From: Ensifer sp. LC163
Lineage (GTDB): Bacteria > Pseudomonadota > Alphaproteobacteria > Rhizobiales > Rhizobiaceae
Length of the DNA: 64,000 nt
Assembly (NCBI RefSeq): GCF_001695855.1
Contig: NZ_MBSS01000001.1
Span: forward strand, 434,001 to 498,000
Direction of reading: 5' to 3'
Numbering within the stretch: position 1 is the stretch's first letter; the number at the start of each line of letters is the position of its first letter. The notes beneath the pieces were generated by a model, which worked only from the letters and a program-made list of their open reading frames with translations, searched no databases and was not told the DNA's origin. This document shows positions 52,442 to 61,420 of this stretch, piece after piece. Position numbers and translations under genes: made by a program.

Positions 52442-54499
52442 ATGACACGCTCCCTCGACCGCCTGATCCGACCGAAATCCATCGCCGTCTTTGGCGGCAA
52501 GGAGGCACGACGGGTCATCGAACAATGCGACAAGATGGGCTTTGCCGGCGATATCTGGCCGGTGCATCCGAGGGAAGATGAGATCCTCGGCCGCAGGTGC
52601 TACCGCTCGGTCGCCGACCTTCCCGCAGCACCGGACGCCTCCTTCGTCGGCGTCAACCGGCAGCTCACCATCGACATCATAGCAGCCCTTTCGGCACGCG
52701 GTGCCGGCGGCGCTGTCTGCTACGCCTCCGGTTTTCGCGAGGCGGCAAGCGAACTCGACGACGGCAACGACATGCAGGAGGCGCTGGTCGCGGCCGCCGG
52801 CGACATGCCGATCGTCGGCCCCAATTGCTACGGCTTCATCAACATGCTCGACGGCGCCCTGCTCTGGCCCGACCAGCATGGCATGCAGCGCGTCGAAAAG
52901 GGCGTCGCCGTCCTGACGCAATCCTCCAACATTGCCTGCAACGTCTCGATGCAGACACGCGGCCTGCCGCTCGCCTATCTCATGACCGCCGGCAACCAGG
53001 CGCAGACCGGTCTTTCCGACATTGCCTGCGCCGTGCTCGAAGATCCGCGCGTCACCGCCGTCGGCCTGCATATCGAAGGGTTCGACAGCGTTGCCGCGCT
53101 CGAACGGCTGGCAACCCGCGCCCGTGAACTCGGCAAGCCGGTGGTGACTTTGAAGGTCGGCAAGTCGGAAGCGGCCCAGCTCGCCACCGTCTCGCACACG
53201 GCCTCGCTTGCCGGCAACGACCGGGTCTCCTCGGCGCTGCTCGCCCGCCTCGGCATTGGCCGCGTCGATACACTGCCGGCGCTGCTCGAAACGTTGAAGC
53301 TGCTGCATGTCGCCGGCCCGCTCGAAAGCAACGAGATTTCGTCGATGAGCTGTTCGGGCGGCGAGGCCTCGCTGATGGCCGATGCCGGCGTGCGCTATCG
53401 GGTGAATTACCGTGCGCTTCGTGACGAGCAGCGCAAGCCCCTGAAAGAAGCGCTCGGCGAGATGGTGACGATCGCCAATCCGCTCGATTACCACACCTTC
53501 GTCTGGGGCAACCGCGAGAAGCAGACGACCGCCTTCGGCGCGATGATGAAGGGCGGCTATGCGCTCAACCTCATCGTGCTCGACTTTCCCCGCCAGGACC
53601 GCTGCGACGCCGCCGACTGGGTAACGACCTGCGACGCGGTGATCGACGCAGCGAAGGCGACCGGCGCGCGCGCCGGCATCGTCGCCAGTCTCAGCGAAAA
53701 CATGCCGGAACAGACGGCACTGTCGCTGATGGCGGCCGGCGTCATCCCCTTTTTCGGCATCGACGAGGCGCTGGCGGCAGTGGAAACCGCGGCCGGCATC
53801 GGCGCCGCCTGGGCCAGGCCCGCACCACCAAAACTCCTGAACGGCGGCGCTTCCGACGGCGGCAATGCCATCACTCTTAGCGAGCATGAAGCCAAGACCG
53901 AGCTTTCCGCCTCCGGCCTCCAGATACCGCCGGGCAAGACCGCATCGACGCCGCAGCAGGCTGCCAGCGCTGCCGAAAACCTCGGCTTCCCCGTGGTGCT
54001 CAAGGGTTTGGGCGTCGCCCACAAGACCGAGGCCGGTGCCGTCAAGCTGAATCTGACAAGCCGCGCCGAGGTGCTTAGCGCCGCGGAGGGCATGGCTTCG
54101 GTGGCATCGGGATTTCTCGTCGAGAAGATGGTGGCAAAGCCCGTCGCCGAACTCATCATCGGCGCGACGCGCGACCCGGTGGCAGGCCCGGTGCTGACCA
54201 TCGGCGCCGGCGGTATCCTTGTGGAACTGCTGGATGATTCCGCAATTCTGACGCTGCCGACGACGCCGGAGCTGATCCGCGAGGCGATCGACAGCCTGAA
54301 GATCCGCAAGCTGCTCGACGGTTATCGCGGCGGACCGAAAGGCGATTTCACAGCCCTTGCCGACGCTGTCGCCGCTGCGGCATCCTATGTCGTTTCAAAC
54401 GCTTCAAAGCTCGAAGAACTCGATATCAATCCTTTAATGGTGTTACCGGAAGGCCATGGAGCCATCGCCGCCGACGCCCTGATCCGCCGGAGGAACTGA
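52442..54499 (+). CDS. NDP-forming acyl-CoA synthetase (betaine-CoA ligase candidate)
   Basis: A 685-residue ADP-forming acyl-CoA synthetase: CoA-binding Rossmann domain (about residues 7-105, with SIAVFGGKEARRVIEQC), succinyl-CoA-ligase-like domains with the phosphorylatable His in ATVSHTASLAGND (about residue 256), and a C-terminal ATP-grasp domain (about 475-685, including FPVVLKGLGVAHKTEAGAVKLN). It would activate gamma-butyrobetaine, crotonobetaine or carnitine as CoA thioesters. ATG 52442 lies 7 bases after the previous stop. Confidence 0.87.
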   Translation: MTRSLDRLIRPKSIAVFGGKEARRVIEQCDKMGFAGDIWPVHPREDEILGRRCYRSVADLPAAPDASFVGVNRQLTIDIIAALSARGAGGAVCYASGFREAASELDDGNDMQEALVAAAGDMPIVGPNCYGFINMLDGALLWPDQHGMQRVEKGVAVLTQSSNIACNVSMQTRGLPLAYLMTAGNQAQTGLSDIACAVLEDPRVTAVGLHIEGFDSVAALERLATRARELGKPVVTLKVGKSEAAQLATVSHTASLAGNDRVSSALLARLGIGRVDTLPALLETLKLLHVAGPLESNEISSMSCSGGEASLMADAGVRYRVNYRALRDEQRKPLKEALGEMVTIANPLDYHTFVWGNREKQTTAFGAMMKGGYALNLIVLDFPRQDRCDAADWVTTCDAVIDAAKATGARAGIVASLSENMPEQTALSLMAAGVIPFFGIDEALAAVETAAGIGAAWARPAPPKLLNGGASDGGNAITLSEHEAKTELSASGLQIPPGKTASTPQQAASAAENLGFPVVLKGLGVAHKTEAGAVKLNLTSRAEVLSAAEGMASVASGFLVEKMVAKPVAELIIGATRDPVAGPVLTIGAGGILVELLDDSAILTLPTTPELIREAIDSLKIRKLLDGYRGGPKGDFTALADAVAAAASYVVSNASKLEELDINPLMVLPEGHGAIAADALIRRRN

Positions 54500-54503
54500 C
54501 GCC

Positions 54504-55286
54504 ATGACCGGACCGATCCTTACCCGCCGCGAAGGCGGCATTCTCGAAGTCACGATCGACCGGCCGAAGGCCAACGCCATCGACCTGAAGACCAGCCGGG
54601 TGATGGGCGAGATCTTCCGCGACTTTCGCGACGACGACACCCTGCGCGTCGCCATCATCACCGGCGCCGGAGAAAAGTTCTTCTGTCCGGGATGGGACCT
54701 GAAGGCGGCGGCGGCCGGCGATGCGGTCGATGGCGACTATGGCATCGGCGGCTTCGGCGGCATGCAGGAACTGCGCGACCTCAACAAGCCGGTGATATCA
54801 GCCGTCAACGGCATCTGCTGCGGTGGCGGTCTCGAAATCGCGCTCTCCACCGACCTGATCCTGGCGGCCGAGCACGCAACCTTCGCGCTACCGGAAATCC
54901 GCTCGGGCACCGTTGCCGACGCCGCCTCGATCAAGCTGCCGAAGCGCATCCCCTATCACATCGCCATGGACATGCTTCTGACCGGCCGTTGGCTCGACGT
55001 CGTCGAAGCCAACCGCTGGGGCTTCGTCAACGAGATCCTGCCTGCCGACAGGCTGATGGCGCGCGCCTGGGAGCTCGCCCGACTGCTCGAGAGCGGACCG
55101 CCGCTCGTCTATGCCGCCATCAAGGAAGTGGTGCGCGCCGCCGAGGGCGAGACCTTCCAGACGACGATGAACAAGATCACCCGTCGGCAGTTCAAGACCG
55201 TCGACATTCTCTATTCGAGCGAGGACCAGCTGGAGGGCGCAAAGGCGTTTGCTGAGAAGCGCGACCCGGTCTGGAAGGGCCGCTGA
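54504..55286 (+). CDS. enoyl-CoA hydratase family, carnitinyl-CoA dehydratase (CaiD-like)
   Basis: A 260-residue crotonase-fold enzyme. Oxyanion-hole segments (FFCPGWDLKAAA and NGICCGGGLEIAL) and the two CaiD-type acidic residues in the GLEIAL and LPEIRSG blocks are visible. It would hydrate crotonobetainyl-CoA to L-carnitinyl-CoA. It starts 4 bases after the synthetase stop and closes the carnitine operon. A generic enoyl-CoA hydratase is the fallback reading. Confidence 0.85.
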   Translation: MTGPILTRREGGILEVTIDRPKANAIDLKTSRVMGEIFRDFRDDDTLRVAIITGAGEKFFCPGWDLKAAAAGDAVDGDYGIGGFGGMQELRDLNKPVISAVNGICCGGGLEIALSTDLILAAEHATFALPEIRSGTVADAASIKLPKRIPYHIAMDMLLTGRWLDVVEANRWGFVNEILPADRLMARAWELARLLESGPPLVYAAIKEVVRAAEGETFQTTMNKITRRQFKTVDILYSSEDQLEGAKAFAEKRDPVWKGR

Positions 55287-55624
55287 CGGACGCTGCCACA
55301 GGCGGCGCAGTACTGACAACGAGCCGGTGGACCGGCGGAACGACGTCACCGAACGCGCGGGGCCATCTGCGTGCCGCCGAAGGCTTATCCATAAGCGCCG
55401 CTTATGGAAATGAATTATAATTTAGGACGTTACAAGGCGCATCCAAGCGATTAGGCTTATCGATCTGGACCTGCAGCGTCCGCCCGAGAAAGGAGAAACA
55501 AGGCAATCGAAGACAAAGAATGGCCCAAACGGCCGATCCGAAAGCCATCCATAAGGTGGCGGTACGCAGCAATCTCTACCAACCACAACGAACGGCGAAT
55601 GCCGACACAGAAGGGAACAGGGGA
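55287..55624 (+). promoter_or_regulatory. promoter region of the dipeptide-type ABC operon
   Basis: 338 bases without a gene. A perfect 10-bp inverted repeat TCCATAAGCG-C-CGCTTATGGA (55388-55408) lies directly upstream of a TATAAT box (55416-55421), suggesting an operator or activator site. AAAGGAGAAACAAGG at 55490-55505 looks like a ribosome site for an in-frame ATG at 55520, but the signal peptide fits the start at 55625 better. The first 90 bases show nothing recognisable. Confidence 0.5.
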
Positions 55625-57214
55625 ATGAGCGATTACAAGGATTACCTCACACGACAGGTCATGCTCGGCAAGATGAACCGGCGTGAATTTCTCGGACGCG
55701 CGGCTGCAGCCGGCATCCTCGCATCGACGGCAGGCACGCTGTTTGCCACCAGCGCCGCGGCCCAGGAGCCGAAGCGCGGCGGCCACCTGAAGCTCGGCCT
55801 CGAAGGCGCTGCCGCGACCGACTCGAAAGATCCGGCCAAGGCACTGTCGCAATTCATGTTCGTCGTCGGCCGGAACTGGGGCGACATGCTGGTCGAAAGC
55901 CACCCGACCACCGGCGCACCTGTGCCGGCGCTCGCCGAATCCTGGGAACCGTCGGCCGATGCCTCGACCTGGACCTTCGCCATCCGCAAGGGCGTAAAGT
56001 TCCACGACGGCAAGGAATTGACAGTCGACGACGTGATCAAGACCCTGCTGCGTCACACCGATGACAAGTCGGAATCGGGCGCACTCGGCGTGATGAAGTC
56101 GATCAAGGAAATCAAGGCCGACGGGGACAAGCTCGTGCTGGCACTGACGGAAGGCAACGCCGACCTGCCGTTGCTGCTTTCCGACTACCACCTCATCATC
56201 CAGCCGAACGGCGGCTTGGACAATCCCGACGCCATGATCGGCACCGGGCCCTACAAGGTGGCCAGCTTCGAACCGGGCGTGCGCGCCACCTTCGAAAAGA
56301 ATGCCGATGACTGGCGCACGGACCGCGGCTACGTGGATACGATCGAAATCATCGCCATAAACGATGCGACGGCGCGTATCGCCGCGCTTTCCTCCGGTCA
56401 GGTGCACTTCATCAACCGTGTTGATCCGAAGACGGTCAACCTGTTGAAGAAGGCGCCCACTGTCGAGATCCTGAACACCTCTGGCCGGGGCCACTACGTG
56501 TTCATCATGCATTGCAACACGGCACCGTTCGACAACAACGACCTGCGCCTGGCGCTGAAATACGCAATGGATCGCGAGACCATGGTCGAACGCATCCTCG
56601 GCGGCTACGGCAAGGTCGGCAACGACTTCCCGATCAACGACACCTATGCCCTCTTCCCCGAAGGCATCGAGCAGCGCGCCTACGACCCCGACAAGGCGGC
56701 CTTCCACTACAAGAAGTCCGGGCACAGTGGCTCGGTGCTGCTGCGCACCTCCGACGTCGCCTTCCCGGGCGCGGTGGACGCGGCGGTTCTCTACCAGGAA
56801 AGCGCCAAGAAGGCCGGCATCGAAATCGAGGTCAAGCGCGAACCAGGCGACGGTTACTGGACCAACGTCTGGAACGTCCAGCCCTTCTCGACCTCCTACT
56901 GGGGCGGGCGACCGACCCAGGACCAGATGTATTCGACCGCCTACCACTCTGGTGCCGACTGGAACGACACGCGCTTCCAGCGCGAGGATTTCGACAAGAT
57001 CCTGCTCGAAGCCCGCTCCGAGCTGGACGAGGCCAAGCGCAAGGACATGTACCGCACCATGGCGATGATGGTGCGCGACGAAGGCGGCCTGATCCTGCCG
57101 ATGTTCAACGACTTCGTGAACGCCTCCACCAAGCAGGTGAAGGGTTACGTCCACGATATCGGCAACGACATGTCGAACGGCTACGTCGCAACCCGCGTCT
57201 GGCTCGACGCCTGA
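55625..57214 (+). CDS. ABC transporter substrate-binding protein, family 5 (dipeptide type)
   Basis: A 529-residue SBP_bac_5 protein with a Tat signal (NRREFLGRAAAAGILASTAG, about residues 18-37, cleavage near AAAQE). The family marks PALAESWEPSADASTWTFAIRKGVKFHDGKELTVDDV and IGTGPYKV (split here by position, about residues 98-205) are clear. ATG 55625 has AGGGGA immediately upstream. It heads an operon with two permeases and a fused ATPase. The ligand need not be a peptide; its place next to carnitine genes makes a trimethylammonium compound plausible. Confidence 0.88.
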   Translation: MSDYKDYLTRQVMLGKMNRREFLGRAAAAGILASTAGTLFATSAAAQEPKRGGHLKLGLEGAAATDSKDPAKALSQFMFVVGRNWGDMLVESHPTTGAPVPALAESWEPSADASTWTFAIRKGVKFHDGKELTVDDVIKTLLRHTDDKSESGALGVMKSIKEIKADGDKLVLALTEGNADLPLLLSDYHLIIQPNGGLDNPDAMIGTGPYKVASFEPGVRATFEKNADDWRTDRGYVDTIEIIAINDATARIAALSSGQVHFINRVDPKTVNLLKKAPTVEILNTSGRGHYVFIMHCNTAPFDNNDLRLALKYAMDRETMVERILGGYGKVGNDFPINDTYALFPEGIEQRAYDPDKAAFHYKKSGHSGSVLLRTSDVAFPGAVDAAVLYQESAKKAGIEIEVKREPGDGYWTNVWNVQPFSTSYWGGRPTQDQMYSTAYHSGADWNDTRFQREDFDKILLEARSELDEAKRKDMYRTMAMMVRDEGGLILPMFNDFVNASTKQVKGYVHDIGNDMSNGYVATRVWLDA

Positions 57215-58329
57215 TGATGGAAAGCGGACCGATGACTGGTCCGGTTCCGACGGATGGGACCGCGGATGGAGCACATCCGCGGTCCGCCGATCCTTCCGGT
57301 GTACCAGCGAAACCCAACCCCGCCGACGCCACGGGCGAAATCGGCGGCACCTTCTGGCGGCGCTTCACCTTTCGCCGCCCTCTCGCGGCGCTGATCCTTC
57401 AGCGCCTCGGTTTGAGCGTCGGGCTGCTCTTTGCCGTGTCGCTGATGATCTTCGGCGGCATCGAGGCTCTGCCCGGCGACTTCGCCACCACCTATCTCGG
57501 CCAGTCGGCGACCCCGCAGGCCGTGGAAAACATCCGCAAGGATCTCGGCCTCGACCGCCCCTGGAGCGAGCGTTATCTCTCCTGGCTCGGCGGCGCCGTG
57601 CAGGGCGACTTCGGCACCTCCTGGGCCAGCAAGAATTCGGTCGGCGAACAGATTTCCAAGCGTCTCGGCAATTCGCTGTTTCTCGCCTTCTTCGCCGCGA
57701 TCGTCTCGGTGCCGCTCGCCGTCGGCCTTGGCATGCTGGCGGTGCAGTTCCGCAACCGGCTGCCGGACAAGATCATCAACGTCGTGTCGCTTGCGGCCAT
57801 CTCCCTGCCGGAGTTCTTCGTCGGCTATCTCCTGATCATGTTCTTCGCCGTCAAATTCGGCGTCGCGACCTTCCCGGCGACCGTCTATGACAGCATGAGC
57901 TTCACCGAACGGCTTTCGGCAATCGCGCTTCCGGTCGCAACACTTGTGCTCGTCGTTCTCGCCCACATGATGCGCATGACCCGAGCGGCAATTCTCAATG
58001 TGATGTCGTCGGCCTATGTCGAGACGGCCGAGCTCAAGGGCCTCAGCATGTTCCGCATCATCGCCCGCCACGCCGCTCCCAATGCCGTGGCGCCCGTCAT
58101 CAACGTCATCGCGCTCAACCTTGCCTATCTCGTCGTCGGCGTCGTCGTGGTCGAGGTGGTGTTCGTCTATCCCGGCATGGGCCAATACATGGTCGACGCC
58201 GTGACCGTGCGCGACATGCCGGTCGTGCAGGCCTGCGGCCTGATCTTCGCGGCCTTCTACATCTTCCTCAACATGGCGGCCGACATTCTCGCCATTCTCG
58301 CCAACCCGAGACTGAGGCACCCGCGATGA
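57214..58329 (+). CDS. ABC transporter permease (DppB-like)
   Basis: A 371-residue permease with an unusually long N-terminal hydrophilic extension (about 60 residues, Pro/Ala/Gly-rich) before the first helix, then the DppB pattern LPGDFATTYLGQSATPQAVENIRKDLGLDRP and an EAA loop in YVETAELKGLSMFRIIARHAAPN. The start is ambiguous: ATG 57214 overlaps the previous stop (TGATG), while ATG 57232 (MTGPVP) follows AAAGCGGA. The next gene overlaps by 4 bases. Confidence 0.87.
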   Translation: MMESGPMTGPVPTDGTADGAHPRSADPSGVPAKPNPADATGEIGGTFWRRFTFRRPLAALILQRLGLSVGLLFAVSLMIFGGIEALPGDFATTYLGQSATPQAVENIRKDLGLDRPWSERYLSWLGGAVQGDFGTSWASKNSVGEQISKRLGNSLFLAFFAAIVSVPLAVGLGMLAVQFRNRLPDKIINVVSLAAISLPEFFVGYLLIMFFAVKFGVATFPATVYDSMSFTERLSAIALPVATLVLVVLAHMMRMTRAAILNVMSSAYVETAELKGLSMFRIIARHAAPNAVAPVINVIALNLAYLVVGVVVVEVVFVYPGMGQYMVDAVTVRDMPVVQACGLIFAAFYIFLNMAADILAILANPRLRHPR

Positions 58330-59153
58330 ACCTGAGAGCCATTCCCTTCAGCGCCTGGATCGGCATCGCCGGCATCGCCATCGCGATCTTCTGCGCCCTG
58401 TTCGCACCCGTCATCGCCCCCTTCGGCGAACGAGACATCGTCGGCGACATCTGGCTTCCCGCCGGCGGCGACTTCCTGCTCGGCACCGACAATCTCGGGC
58501 GCGACCTGCTTTCGCGCCTGATCTACGGCGCCCGCACCACGATCTTCGTGGCGCTGGCGGCAACTGTGCTGTCCTTCTCGCTCGGCATGATCCTTTCGTT
58601 CACCGCCGCGGTCATGGGCGGGTTCGTCGATCAGTTCTTCTCCCGCTTCAACGACCTGATGATGGCGATCCCGACGCTGATCTTCGCCCTCGTCGTGCTG
58701 GCGGTGCTGCCGCAGCATCTGTGGATCCTGATCCTGGTCATGGCGGTGCTCGATTCTACCCGCGTCTTCCGCATCGGCCGCGCGGTCGCGCTCGATGTCG
58801 CGGTCATGGAGTTTGTCGAGGCGGCACGGCTACGCGGCGAAGGCAGCGCCTGGATCATCTTCCGCGAGATCCTGCCCAACACGCTGTCGCCGCTGCTCGC
58901 TGAGTTCGGCCTGCGCTTCGCTTTTTCCATCCTGTTTCTCTCCACTCTCTCCTTCCTCGGTCTCGGCATCCAGCCGCCGGCCGCCGACTGGGGCGGCATG
59001 GTCAAGGACAACAAGGACGGCATCATCTTCGGCATATCCGCCGCCCTGATCCCCGGGGCTGCGATCGCGACGCTGGCGATCTGCGTCAACCTCGTTGTCG
59101 ACTGGCTGATGAAGAGAACCTCCAGCCTGAAAGGAGGGCGTGGCGATGCCTGA
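58326..59153 (+). CDS. ABC transporter permease (DppC-like)
   Basis: A 275-residue permease with an N-terminal helix, the DppC mark LLGTDNLGRDLLSRLIYGARTT and EAA loop EFVEAARLRGEGSAWIIFREILPN, about six hydrophobic helices. It is coupled to the DppB-like gene (ATGA) and overlaps the ATPase start by 8 bases. Confidence 0.89.
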   Translation: MNLRAIPFSAWIGIAGIAIAIFCALFAPVIAPFGERDIVGDIWLPAGGDFLLGTDNLGRDLLSRLIYGARTTIFVALAATVLSFSLGMILSFTAAVMGGFVDQFFSRFNDLMMAIPTLIFALVVLAVLPQHLWILILVMAVLDSTRVFRIGRAVALDVAVMEFVEAARLRGEGSAWIIFREILPNTLSPLLAEFGLRFAFSILFLSTLSFLGLGIQPPAADWGGMVKDNKDGIIFGISAALIPGAAIATLAICVNLVVDWLMKRTSSLKGGRGDA

Positions 59154-60798
59154 GTCTTCACCTGAAAAGAATGCGCTTCTCTCCGTCAAGAACCTGAAGA
59201 TCGAGGCGACCAGCTATCCCCCCGGCGAACCGCCGAAAACCGTGACCCTGGTCGAAGGCGTGTCCTTCGACCTCCAGAAGGGCAAGGTGCTTGGCCTGAT
59301 CGGCGAATCCGGCGCCGGCAAGTCGACCATCGGCCTGTCGGCGCTCGCCTATGGCCGCGGCGGTGTGCGCATCACCGGGGGCCAGGTACTGCTTGACGGC
59401 AAGGACATCCTGACGCTCGACAAGAACGGCATTTGCTCGATCCGCGGTGCCCACGTCTGCTACGTCGCACAGTCGGCCGCCGCCGCCTTCAACCCGGCAC
59501 ACCGGCTCGGCGATCAGGTGATCGAGGCTTCGCTTCGCCACGGCATCATGAGCCGCGAGGAGGCGACGAAGCGCGCGCTCTATCTCTTTCAGGTCCTCGG
59601 CCTGCCGAACCCGGAAACCTTCGGCGAGCGCTACCCCCACCAGGTTTCGGGCGGCCAGCTGCAGCGGGCAATGACCGCGATGGCGCTCTGCCCCAATCCA
59701 GAACTGATCGTCTTCGACGAACCGACGACGGCGCTCGACGTGACCACCCAGATCGACGTGCTTGCGGCGATCAAGCACGCGATCGAGGAAACGCACACCG
59801 CCGCCCTCTACATCACCCATGATCTCGCCGTCGTCGCCCAGATCTCCGACGACATCATGGTGCTGCGCCACGGCAAGACAGTGGAATACGGCACCACGAA
59901 ACAGGTGATCGAGGCGCCGCAAGAAGATTATACGAGAGCGTTGGTCAGCGTGCGCCAGGCCAAGCGCGACGAGGCGCCGGACCAGACCGGCACGCAATTG
60001 ACGATCGAGCATGTCAGCGCCGGTTATGGCAACGGCTTCAAGGTGCTGCACGACGTTTCCATGCATCTGCCCAAGGGCCAGACGCTGGCGATCGTCGGCG
60101 AAAGCGGCTCGGGCAAGTCGACGCTGGCCCGTGTCATCACCGGCCTGCTGCCGCCGACCGAAGGACGCATCACCTTCGAAGGCAAGGAACTGCCGCGGGC
60201 GTTGAAGGGCCGCAACAATGACGAACTGCGCCGCATCCAGATGATCTACCAGATGGCCGATACGGCGATGAACCCGCGCCAGACGGTGCGCGACATCGTC
60301 GGGCGGCCGCTGTCCTTCTACTTCGGCATGCATGGCGCCAAGAAGACGGCGCGGGTCAAGGAACTGCTCGACCAGATCGAGATGGGAACGCGTTTCCTCG
60401 ATCGCTATCCGGCCGAGCTCTCCGGTGGCCAGAAGCAGCGTGTTGCCATTGCCCGGGCGCTGGCCGCAGAGCCGGAACTGATCCTCTGCGACGAACCGAC
60501 CTCGGCGCTCGACCCGCTGGTGGCCGAAGGCATCCTGAATCTGCTTCTGAAGCTTCAGGAGGAAACCGCTGTTTCCTATGTCTTTATCACCCACGACATC
60601 GCCATCGTCCGGGCGATTGCAGACAGCGTGGCGGTGATGCACCGCGGCCGGCTGGTGCGGTTCGGGCCGAAGTCCAAGGTGCTGGCACCGCCCTTCGACG
60701 ACTACACCGACCTGCTGTTGAAGTCGGTTCCGGAGATGGAGATCGGCTGGCTGGAGCGCGTCTTGAAGACCAGGCGTATGGAAAGCGCCGGCAACTGA
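59146..60798 (+). CDS. ABC transporter double ATPase (DppD-DppF fusion)
   Basis: A 550-residue protein with two complete nucleotide-binding domains. NBD1: Walker A GESGAGKS (about residue 50), signature VSGGQLQR, Walker B LIVFDEP, ITHDLAV. NBD2 from about residue 285: GESGSGKS, signature LSGGQKQR, Walker B LILCDEP, ITHDIAI. All catalytic residues are present in both. I start at ATG 59146, spaced 8 bases from AAGGAGG; GTG 59140 is too close to it. It ends the operon. Confidence 0.9.
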   Translation: MPESSPEKNALLSVKNLKIEATSYPPGEPPKTVTLVEGVSFDLQKGKVLGLIGESGAGKSTIGLSALAYGRGGVRITGGQVLLDGKDILTLDKNGICSIRGAHVCYVAQSAAAAFNPAHRLGDQVIEASLRHGIMSREEATKRALYLFQVLGLPNPETFGERYPHQVSGGQLQRAMTAMALCPNPELIVFDEPTTALDVTTQIDVLAAIKHAIEETHTAALYITHDLAVVAQISDDIMVLRHGKTVEYGTTKQVIEAPQEDYTRALVSVRQAKRDEAPDQTGTQLTIEHVSAGYGNGFKVLHDVSMHLPKGQTLAIVGESGSGKSTLARVITGLLPPTEGRITFEGKELPRALKGRNNDELRRIQMIYQMADTAMNPRQTVRDIVGRPLSFYFGMHGAKKTARVKELLDQIEMGTRFLDRYPAELSGGQKQRVAIARALAAEPELILCDEPTSALDPLVAEGILNLLLKLQEETAVSYVFITHDIAIVRAIADSVAVMHRGRLVRFGPKSKVLAPPFDDYTDLLLKSVPEMEIGWLERVLKTRRMESAGN

Positions 60799-60895
60799 GG
60801 CAAGTCCGAAGGGCCAGAAACGACTTTCCTGGACTGCATGGCCAGGCTCAAGGGGAACCGACCGCGCGCGGGCGGCCAGGGTTCCCGCCTCGGCC

Positions 60896-61001
60896 CTAGA
60901 GCATTTCCAGGAAAAGTGCGGAGCGGTTTTCCGTCAGGAAATGCGTGAAAACAAAGAGCTAGAGCGTTTCTGCGACTCCGTCTAAACCGCAAACGCTCTA
61001 G
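60896..61001. repeat. rhizobial palindromic repeat abutting the DUF1127 gene
   Basis: CTAGAGCATTTCC...GGAAATGC (60896-60943) followed by CTAGAGCG...CGCTCTAG (60959-61001), a composite seen in very many copies in Rhizobiaceae. Its last bases supply the TAG stop (60998-61000, minus strand) of the neighbouring DUF1127 gene. Confidence 0.8.
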
Positions 61002-61252
61002 CGCCGCCAGAAGGGCTTGGTCGTCTCGGCAAAAACCTGGACCTTTGTCAGGCCGACATCATTGAGCAGTTCCGGTGTTTGTTCGGCCATCTTTGCGAGC
61101 TGCCGCCGAAAGCGGACACGTTCCTCCCAGACGGTCAGGATATCAAAGGGACCATGGCCGCCGGGTCGGCCGTCAAAGGTTCTGGCGGGCTCGTAAAGAT
61201 CCTGCCAGATGGCGTGATAGAATTCGGACATTCCAGTCAGGAGGCTGCTCAT
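60998..61252 (-). CDS. small DUF1127 protein
   Basis: An 84-residue protein whose C-terminal half is a DUF1127 domain (WEERVRFRRQLAKMAEQTPELLNDVGLTKVQ in pieces, ending ETTKPFWRR). Small DUF1127 proteins in alpha-proteobacteria influence RNA turnover and phosphate/carbon metabolism; stand-alone function here is unknown. The N-terminal half (GMSEFYHAIWQDLYEPARTF) is specific. ATG 61252 is chosen, ATG 61231 possible. The stop codon lies within an intergenic repeat, so the C-terminus may have been set by repeat insertion. It diverges from the LuxR-TPR regulator. Confidence 0.78.
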   Translation of the reverse strand: MSSLLTGMSEFYHAIWQDLYEPARTFDGRPGGHGPFDILTVWEERVRFRRQLAKMAEQTPELLNDVGLTKVQVFAETTKPFWRR

Positions 61253-61420
61253 CGTCGTTCTCGCATCTGCTGAGCCCCTCGGGGCGTTGAAGCAATGCCG
61301 AAACTCTAGGCCCGCCCGCCGATCGCCACATCGCGCAGTTGCTGTGTTTCCTCTCCTGCATTTGTAGTATTTTGCCTGGGCACCGTTGAAACCGGTCCGG
61401 TCGAGTGGCAGGGAGCAGCC

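Noticed and set aside
55520-55624. An earlier ATG start adding 35 residues to the dipeptide-type binding protein.
   Set aside because: The extra residues would place the twin-arginine motif over 50 residues from the N-terminus, and ATG 55625 has its own AGGGGA site.
55457-57274. A 605-codon minus-strand open frame opposite the dipeptide-type binding protein.
   Set aside because: Antisense to an intact SBP_bac_5 gene with a Tat signal; no recognisable domain.
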